Source: Ailurus styani (Eukaryota > Chordata > Mammalia > Carnivora > Ailuridae). Taken from it: 64,000 bases of DNA. Position numbers and translations under genes: made by a program. This document shows positions 57,996-64,000 of this stretch, one piece after another. Numbering within the stretch: the first letter of the stretch is position 1; the number at the start of each line of letters is the position of its first letter. The notes under the pieces were generated by a model, which saw nothing but the letters and a program-made list of their open reading frames with translations, searched no databases and had not been told where the DNA came from. Location of the stretch: assembly GCA_002007465.1 (NCBI GenBank), contig LNAC01000031.1, positions 6,422,069 through 6,486,068 on the forward strand, in the 5' to 3' direction.

Positions 57996-58234
57996 TAGGG
58001 GTCAGCAAACTTTTTCTGTAAAGGGCCAGATAGTAAATATTTTAGGTTTTGTGGGATATATAGTCTCTGTTGTAACTCTGTCATTAAACTTTCTGGTACT
58101 TAACTCTGTCATTATAGCGCAGAAGTAGTCATAGGCAATATATAAACATAGGATTGTGACTGTGTTCCAATAAAGCTTTATTTATAAAAACAGATGGTGA
58201 GCAGATTTGTCCTGCAGGCTTTTGTTTGCTAACC
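57996..58234. mobile_element. hAT/Charlie-type nonautonomous DNA transposon
   Basis: Terminal inverted repeats GGTCAGCAAAC (58000-58010) and GTTTGCTAACC (58224-58234). Internal segments TTCTGTAAAGGGCCAGATAG, TAGTAAATATTTTAGG, GTGTTCCAATAAAGCTTTAT and AAAACAGATGGTGAGCAGAT fit a common mammalian MER-type element. A local duplication of TTAACTCTGTCATTA-like sequence lies at about 58072-58117. Confidence 0.85.
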
Positions 58235-58249
58235 TTACAAAAATTATCA

Positions 58250-58415
58250 CTACTATTTATTGAGCACTAACAGCAAAGTGGGCAATGTTAAAGGCATACT
58301 GCTTTGCTCTTTAATCCTCACAACAAAGAGGAAGCTGAAACTCAGAAGGTTTTTAAATTATTACTCCAAGGTTACATAACAAGTTGCTTAGTCATTGCTA
58401 GAACCCAGATTTATC
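58250..58415 (-). repeat. MIR relic, antisense
   Basis: TATTTATTGAGCACTAACAG, TTTAATCCTCACAACAAAGA, GGAAGCTGAAACTCAGAAGG and TTGCTAGAACCCAGATTT are in reversed MIR order. Confidence 0.8.
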
Positions 58416-58436
58416 ACCAAATGTGATGCTATTCTT

Positions 58437-58446
58437 TTATTCAAAA

Positions 58447-58478
<32 letters not shown>

Positions 58479-58709
58479 GCCCCAGGGGTACAGGTCTGTG
58501 AATCATCAGGCTTAGACCTTTCACAGCACTCACCATAGCACAAACCCTCCCTGTGTCCATAACCCAGCCACCCTCCCACCCACCAGTAGCCCTCGGTTTG
58601 TTTTGTGAGATTGAGTCTCTTATGGTTTGTCTCCTTCCCAATCCCATCTTGTTTCATTTTTTCCCTCCCTACCCGCCACGACCCCCACCCTGCCCCTCAA
58701 ATTCCTCAT
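58437..58709 (-). mobile_element. Very short young L1 3' end, antisense
   Basis: Perfect 16-bp TSD ATGTGATGCTATTCTT at 58421-58436 and 58710-58725. (ATT)n tail at 58450-58478, CCCCAGGGGTACAGGTCTGT, then the C-rich reverse of the 3' UTR G-rich segment, ending CAAATTCCTCAT. It is 5'-truncated to about 270 bp, and the target is the 3' end of a MIR. Confidence 0.96.
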
Positions 58710-58729
58710 ATGTGATGCTATTCTTAATA

Positions 58730-59530
58730 TAAAGGAAAATGCTTTGTGAATTTAAGAATTTTGCTTTCTATACTCTACAAGAACCAGGTTGGTTAAAATA
58801 TAAAGTTCAGCAGCAGTGATATTACTGGAAATAATTTTATAGCTGATGTTTCAGATATTGGCCAAGAAAACACTGAATATTTAAATTCATATAACCAATT
58901 TCCATGTCCCCAGTTTCTCTCTCAGCTATTCATATTGCTGGGATCATAGGCATTCTTGAAATTTGCCATGGTGTACCAGTAGCCTTAAAGGTCTCTCCTT
59001 TTTTAACTTTGTTGGAGGCTACATTGGTTGTTCTGGGTAAGGTCTTGGAAGAAAGCTTAGGAGCATTCTAAGTTTCTTTTCTTAAACTTCAGAACCAGAG
59101 GTCAGAAATACCTCAGCTCTTTGGAGAGCATAGTGGGTAAAGATGGGGCTATTTGATCCTAAAAAGTTGATGAAGAAATTGTCCAGTTGAGGTGTCATCC
59201 TACCTTTATTGTCTTAGTGCTCCATGGTCTGGAAACAAGCTTGATTTATCTAAGAGACTATACTAAAGTCTGCCTTACATGAACAGGTCTTTGGGGGAAA
59301 AACGTATTTTTTCTTTTCTCATCAAAACTTCTTATAGCCCTGAAAATGTAAGCCTAAGAGTGCGAGGGCAAATTATGCAAAACATCAATGATACGGCATG
59401 TCAGTGTGTATGAGTATGTGGTAGGAGATAAGAAAAGCTCTACAATCTAAATTCCTCTCCTTTTTTTTTTATGACTACAGTTCTCTTTCTGATTTTTAAA
59501 AGCCTGATCTGATTATTTGTTAATTTACGC
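58730..59530. other. Unique noncoding stretch
   Basis: No repeat or exon recognised. Confidence 0.5.
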
Positions 59531-59534
59531 TAAA

Positions 59535-59765
59535 CAAATTATGTAGTACTTACCATGTGCCAGGCATGAAACCACCATTGAGGATACAAATTTGAGTCTG
59601 AAACACCATCTTCAAGGAGAGTACTATCTAGGTGGAGAGATAAATAAAGAAATAGATAATTTAAGTACTGTGTATTAAATTCTAAAACATGAGTGAGCAC
59701 ACAGGGAAGACATCTAATCCTACTTTGGAAGTTAGAGAAGGCTTCCTGGAAGAGATAAAATCTAA
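59535..59765. repeat. L2-like relic
   Basis: ACTTACCATGTGCCAGGCAT, GAGGATACAAATTTGAGTCT, AGTACTATCTAGGTGGAGAG and AGAGAAGGCTTCCTGGAAGA follow the common L2 3'-end pattern. Confidence 0.7.
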
Positions 59766-60965
59766 GCTAAGCATAAAGAAGAAGAGTTAAATCAGACAAA
59801 AAGCCAGGATGAAGCTCTTCTGAATTTTCCCCAGCCCAGTCAACATAATTTACCTGAATTAAGTGTGAACATCAGACATTTAAAAAAAGAGGCCTCTTTA
59901 TTGAATGCCATGAATCAAAAAGAAAAGATAGATGTGAGACCAATCACCCATCCCCAGCTTAGTCACTGGAAGCCAATTTTTGCTTATAGCCTGAACATCC
60001 TCATCATCAGAATAAATGTTCCTGGCAACCAATAAATACTAAAATAATTATAAGATATAATAAAGGTGAGGAAATTTGTATATAAGCCAGAAAGATCATT
60101 GTTCAAAACTTCCATAGTATATTAGAAATTATAAGGGATAGCTATGGCATAGAGAGCACATAAAGAATGAAAATAAGCTTCATTAAAAGTTTAATAATGG
60201 ATATATCAAAGTGAAGAAGAGCAGTAATGCTTATACAAATGATTTTATGTACAGAACCTGTGGCTTTTGGGCATTTTGAAAAATAATAAAATGAAAAATG
60301 ACTTCTTATGGACAAAGGTGATATAATAGGAATAAAAGCACAGTTGTTATAAAAATGATCCTTTCTTAGAGATTAGGAAAAACTAAAATTTTTTAAAAAA
60401 GATGTTAAATGGAATATGGTCTATAATTTTAATCTTTGTGGGCTTGATATGGAAGTAGGTACAACTAAAGGAGGAAAGCATGCTATGTAGGAAGTGTGTA
60501 AACAGGGTGCTTCCTAAAGTTCTGTCACAGAAAAGGAGTGAAACATCATCTGTGGTTGGAATAAAGGAGAAGAGATAATTTAATGACCACTTATAATAGT
60601 TATTACTCTCTAAGATATGATAAGAAGAGCAACCAAATCTAGTGCTCCAGAACAGGAGGTGGTTGGCCAAGAGTCAGGAAGAAGTGTTAATCTAATTGGT
60701 ATAGGCTTGGATAGCTGCACAGGTATCCTCTGTTCCAGGTATTATCTATTGCTGTCTACAGAATTCAGACATGGAGGGACCAATAGTCTGCTGGCCTTTA
60801 GAACATTCTGTATTTTAATAATCATTGTAATGCTTTGAAAATATGCAACAAATATAGAAATGTTGGTATTTCAGTAGAATTAATGACCACATTTGGCTTT
60901 TGATTGGTGATTTCATTTAAATCATCAGGTGTAGTGATGATTTCCCAGTCACATATTTTATTAAA
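59766..60965. other. Unique noncoding stretch
   Basis: No repeat or gene recognised. Confidence 0.5.
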
Positions 60966-60984
60966 AGGATTGACTGTCAAGATA

Positions 60985-61873
60985 TGAGCAGAAGACATGA
61001 ACAGACATTTCTCCAAAGAAGACATACAAATGGCTAACAGACACATGAAAAAATGCTCAATATCACTTGGCATCAGGGAAATACAGATCAAAACCACAAT
61101 GAGATACCACCTCACACCTGTCAGAATGGCTAAAATGAACAATTCAGGAAACAACAGGTGTTGGCAAGGATGCAGAGAAAGGGGAACCCTCTTGCACTGT
61201 TGGTGGAAATGCAAATGTGGTTGGTACAGCCACTCTGGAAAACAGTATAGAGGTTCCTCAGAAAGTTAATAGAACTACCCTACAGTTCAGCAATTGCACT
61301 ACTAGTTATTTATCCAAAGTATACAAAAATAGTGATTTGAAGGGACACATGCACTCCAATGTTTATAGTAGCAATGTCCACAATAGCCAAAATATGTAAA
61401 AAGCCCAGATATCCATCAACAGATGAATGAATAAAGATGATGTGGTATGCATATACAATGGAATATTATGCAGTCATCAAAAAGAATGAAATCCTGTCAT
61501 TTGCAATGACGTGGATGGAACTAGAGGGTATTATGCTAAGTGAAATAAGTCAGAGAAAGACAAATACCATAAGATTCCACTCATTTGTAGAATTTAAGAA
61601 ACAAAACAAATGAATATAGGGGAAGGAAAGGAAAAATAAGATGAAAACAAGGAGGCAAACCATAAGAGACTCATAATTATAGGAAACAAACTGAGAATTG
61701 CTGGAGGGGAGGTATGTGGGGGATGGGGTAATTGGGCGATGGGCATTAAGGAGGGCACTTGATATAATGAGCACTGGGTATTATATGTAACTGATGAATC
61801 AATAAATTCTACCCCTGAAACTAATAATACACTATGTGCTAACTAAATTGAACTTAAATGAAAAATTAAAAAA
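60985..61873 (+). mobile_element. 5'-truncated L1, sense
   Basis: Starts in ORF2 (GCAGAAGACATGAACAGACA) and ends CTAATAATACACTATGTGCT, AACTAAATTGAACTTAAATG plus an A-rich tail. Flanking TGACTGTCAAGATATG (60971-60986) and TGACTGTATCTGATG (from 61875) give an imperfect TSD. It is older than the copies at 14941 and 33409 by number of lesions. Confidence 0.9.
60997..61399 (+). pseudogene. L1 ORF2 C-terminal remnant
   Basis: First frame (60997-61269): [60 protein letters not shown]. After a shift, 61217-61399 has VYKNSDLKGHMHSNVYSSNV. The C-terminal zinc-knuckle-like region is partly readable; frameshifts and stops make it inactive. Confidence 0.9.
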
Positions 61874-61884
61874 ATGACTGTATC

Positions 61885-64000
61885 TGATGTTTTTGATTCT
61901 TGTAATGGACTGGATTTTAAGTACTGGATACAAAATTCTTCCCAATGAAAAGCACAGGTATCCTGACAAGTAATAATAACAAGATGTATTTTTATTTTGT
62001 AAAAATAGTATGCACACATATAGTACCCATGCAAGGACCCAGAATATTAAGCTGATTTAACAGCAATCAAATTTTAGTAGAATTTACTTGATTGTTATAT
62101 CTTCCTTTTTGGCTGGAATATGGTATCTTAAAGATCAGACAAATTACTCATTCTGGAAACAAAGGCTTTTGAAAGCTGTCAGTTAACTGACAGTTATGAG
62201 CATTTATTTCAGGCTTATAAAACATATTAATCAAACTTGTTCACAGCATGGTGGTCCAAAGAGGTTTATTTTATTTTTGAGAGATACTTTGAATAACTGA
62301 AGAGCACTGGTAACATGAATGCAAAGCTGCAATTTTTTTTTTACTTCAAAATGAATAAATACTTTTCTCAGGCTTGAAGCATACTGCAAGAATCTGTTTA
62401 TTACAAGACTATTTGCAAAAGACCTATGCACCATTCATTGAACCTTGAAAAACACTTGAAAATATGGGTTGCATTTGCAAACTTCAGTGTATGACATGGA
62501 AGGCTGGCAAGCTGCCTAGCTTCTACTTAAAGGATTGTCATTTTGGGAAAAATAAATTTCTCTAACTAGACAAAAGTCAATGTTTTCATGTTTTACTGCA
62601 ATCAAACTGATAGAGCTGACAATTTAATGTCTCAACACTTAAAATATCTGTGGATAATCAGTTACCTCAATCAATCATAAACACAAATCCTTCTATTTTC
62701 GAAGCTTGTGTGTCTGTGCCTGAGATGTAAAACAGTTTGGTGAGCTCCTTCCCCCACAACACCTCATCATCTATCCCCCACCCTTTTCCCAATATTCCTG
62801 ATTTGTCTTTAGCTATGCAGATATTTATACACAGTATGCATCTGGAAATAACTTTTAACAACTCAAGTGTGATCAAATTTAGAAACTTTTCTTTCACTGT
62901 CCTGTTTTATTTAATTTTTATGTGTAGTTTATAGACTGTGTGCCTGTCAGAAAAATGTGGAAGCGTGCTGGCATTCGGCTGAAGACATCATCATTATGAG
63001 TGAAAAAAAAAGCTCAAGGCTTTTTCAAAGCGGTGCTGAAACATACATTTCCTTCCTCTGACTCCAGGGGATGCTGGTAGCTGCCCCGAACAGACAGGTA
63101 TTTTGGGGTCAAATGGTGTTGTGCTGGTCCCTTAGGATTTCCTGGCAAACACACTGAATAGCTCACGTCTGGAAACTAATCATAATGATGATGGTGATAA
63201 AGCAAAGGAGGCAATGACAACAACTTAAAAAGCTGCCCGAGGAATTGGATTCCAGGTTGCTCTACATTTGGCAGAGCTGACAGGTTCAGTTCACTAAGCT
63301 TTGGTATTGATAATGACGGGAAACTTCAGACAGTTTTAGAAATCTGTTTCTATTAAGATATGCCATGGTGTTTCTGCAACTCAAGAACAAGTTTACTGGG
63401 GCACACCATTCTTCTTTCAACATGGTAAGAATTGATGGGAGCGGTTTTACATTCCTAACAGATAATTACTCTGAACACTCAATAAGCCAAATTCCTTGTT
63501 TGAAGTATTCTTTTACATATATTTTTTGTGTATGGTTTGTACGTGGGTATTTGTATATGTAGACATATACATTCACCACCACGCTTCCTTTTTGTTTCTT
63601 TGATTATTTGGGGCTTTGCAATCAAACTAAGCAGAATTTTAGGACCCTTGGGGCAGCATCTTTTAGTTCCCCGTCAGGCTACGTTGCAAAAACAATCAAT
63701 CTTGCTCTTGCACTCACTTGGCGGAAGTGCCACGACACGAATTGTGCAGTGCTTTGCTCTTGCCATGAAGCCTGGGTGACAAAAGTTTTTACAAGAAGCT
63801 GACTGTATTTGGGGTTATGAATATGCAATGACTCTCATTAGTATTGAAGCGCCAGAGCAGGGGCTGACATCCCCCGCCACTTTGAGTTGCTGCAGAATCG
63901 GCTAATGAATTGTCTTGCTCTTTCACGGACACAGTCTGCTGTTGTGGCTCCTAAGTTCCAAGGGGAGTTGCCCAGTTTGTGAAGACCATTGACTGCAGAA
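61885..64000. other. Unique, repeat-free right edge; candidate conserved noncoding DNA
   Basis: No interspersed repeat recognised over 2.1 kb, the most complex and least AT-biased stretch of the window. It holds an 18-bp palindrome at 62176-62193 and sequence such as GCTCAAGGCTTTTTCAAAGC and AGCGCCAGAGCAGGGGCTGA. Open frames up to about 83 codons overlap and have no family resemblance, so coding is not supported. Confidence 0.55.

Noticed and set aside
1..64000. Short open reading frames (60-100 codons) throughout as possible genes
   Set aside because: They fall in SINEs, L1 fragments, microsatellites or AT-rich unique DNA, overlap on both strands and have no start context, splice context or family resemblance beyond L1 ORF2.
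1..64000. CRISPR arrays, operons, ribosome binding sites, prophages
   Set aside because: The sequence is mammalian; the regular repeats are simple microsatellites or interspersed retroelements.

Overview
The window is mammalian nuclear DNA from a caniform carnivore, most likely a musteloid (mustelid-like). The evidence is 29 tRNA-Lys-derived carnivore (CAN) SINEs. Several are of the type that runs from a GGGCGCCTGGGTGGCTCAG head, through a CTGCCTGCCTCTCTGCC segment, to an AAATAAATAAATAAAATC tail. Carnivore-type young LINE-1 3' ends (with the CCCAGTGCTCCATGCAAT segment), older eutherian L1, MIR, L2, hAT and ERVL relics are also present. The species call rests on remembered family consensus only. 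I see no intact protein-coding gene, no intact tRNA or rRNA gene, no CpG island and no bacterial or viral replicon. The sequence is AT-rich intergenic or deep intronic DNA.

Layout. 1-8.4 kb: unique AT-rich DNA with scattered CAN SINEs, two MIR segments and an L2-like relic. 8.4-12.8 kb: a degraded antisense L1 carrying a hAT-type element and two SINEs, then an antisense LTR-like repeat and an old L1 3' end. 12.9-15.7 kb: three SINEs and a young antisense L1. 15.7-19.5 kb: mostly unique. 19.5-20.4 kb: an antisense L1 into which a 90-nt 5S rRNA fragment inserted with its own target-site duplication (TSD). 21.1-27.2 kb: one near-full-length ancient antisense L1 holding two younger L1s and two SINEs. 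27.2-33.1 kb: the longest relatively repeat-poor stretch, with TAATTA-rich candidate conserved noncoding DNA at about 28.6-30.0 kb. 33.4-35.1 kb: a sense 5'-truncated L1. 35.1-42.2 kb: mostly unique with L1, L2 and MIR relics. 42.2-42.8 kb: a sense L1 3' end that contains the only assembly gap (255 N). 42.8-48.4 kb: a second near-full-length ancient antisense L1 with three SINEs. 48.7-50.9 kb: antisense L1s, one nested in the tail of another. 53.4-57.5 kb: an ERVL-type solo LTR split by an L1 that is itself split by three SINEs. 58.0-61.9 kb: hAT, MIR, L1 and L2 relics and a sense L1. 61.9-64.0 kb: unique, more complex sequence that may hold conserved regulatory elements.

No set of genes works together here. 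What can be read is a layered insertion history: MIR, L2 and hAT first, then ancient L1 and ERVL LTRs, then carnivore L1s, then CAN SINEs. Target-site duplications date the layers relative to one another. L1 segments are mostly antisense to the + strand (12 of 17), as are the SINEs (21 of 29). The most unusual observations are the tailless 5S insertion with a 12-bp TSD, a perfect 17-bp-arm snapback palindrome inside an L1, the three-tier LTR/L1/SINE nest, dinucleotide repeats arising at the same ORF2 site in two L1 copies, and a gap placed where the related L1 lacks only a few bases.
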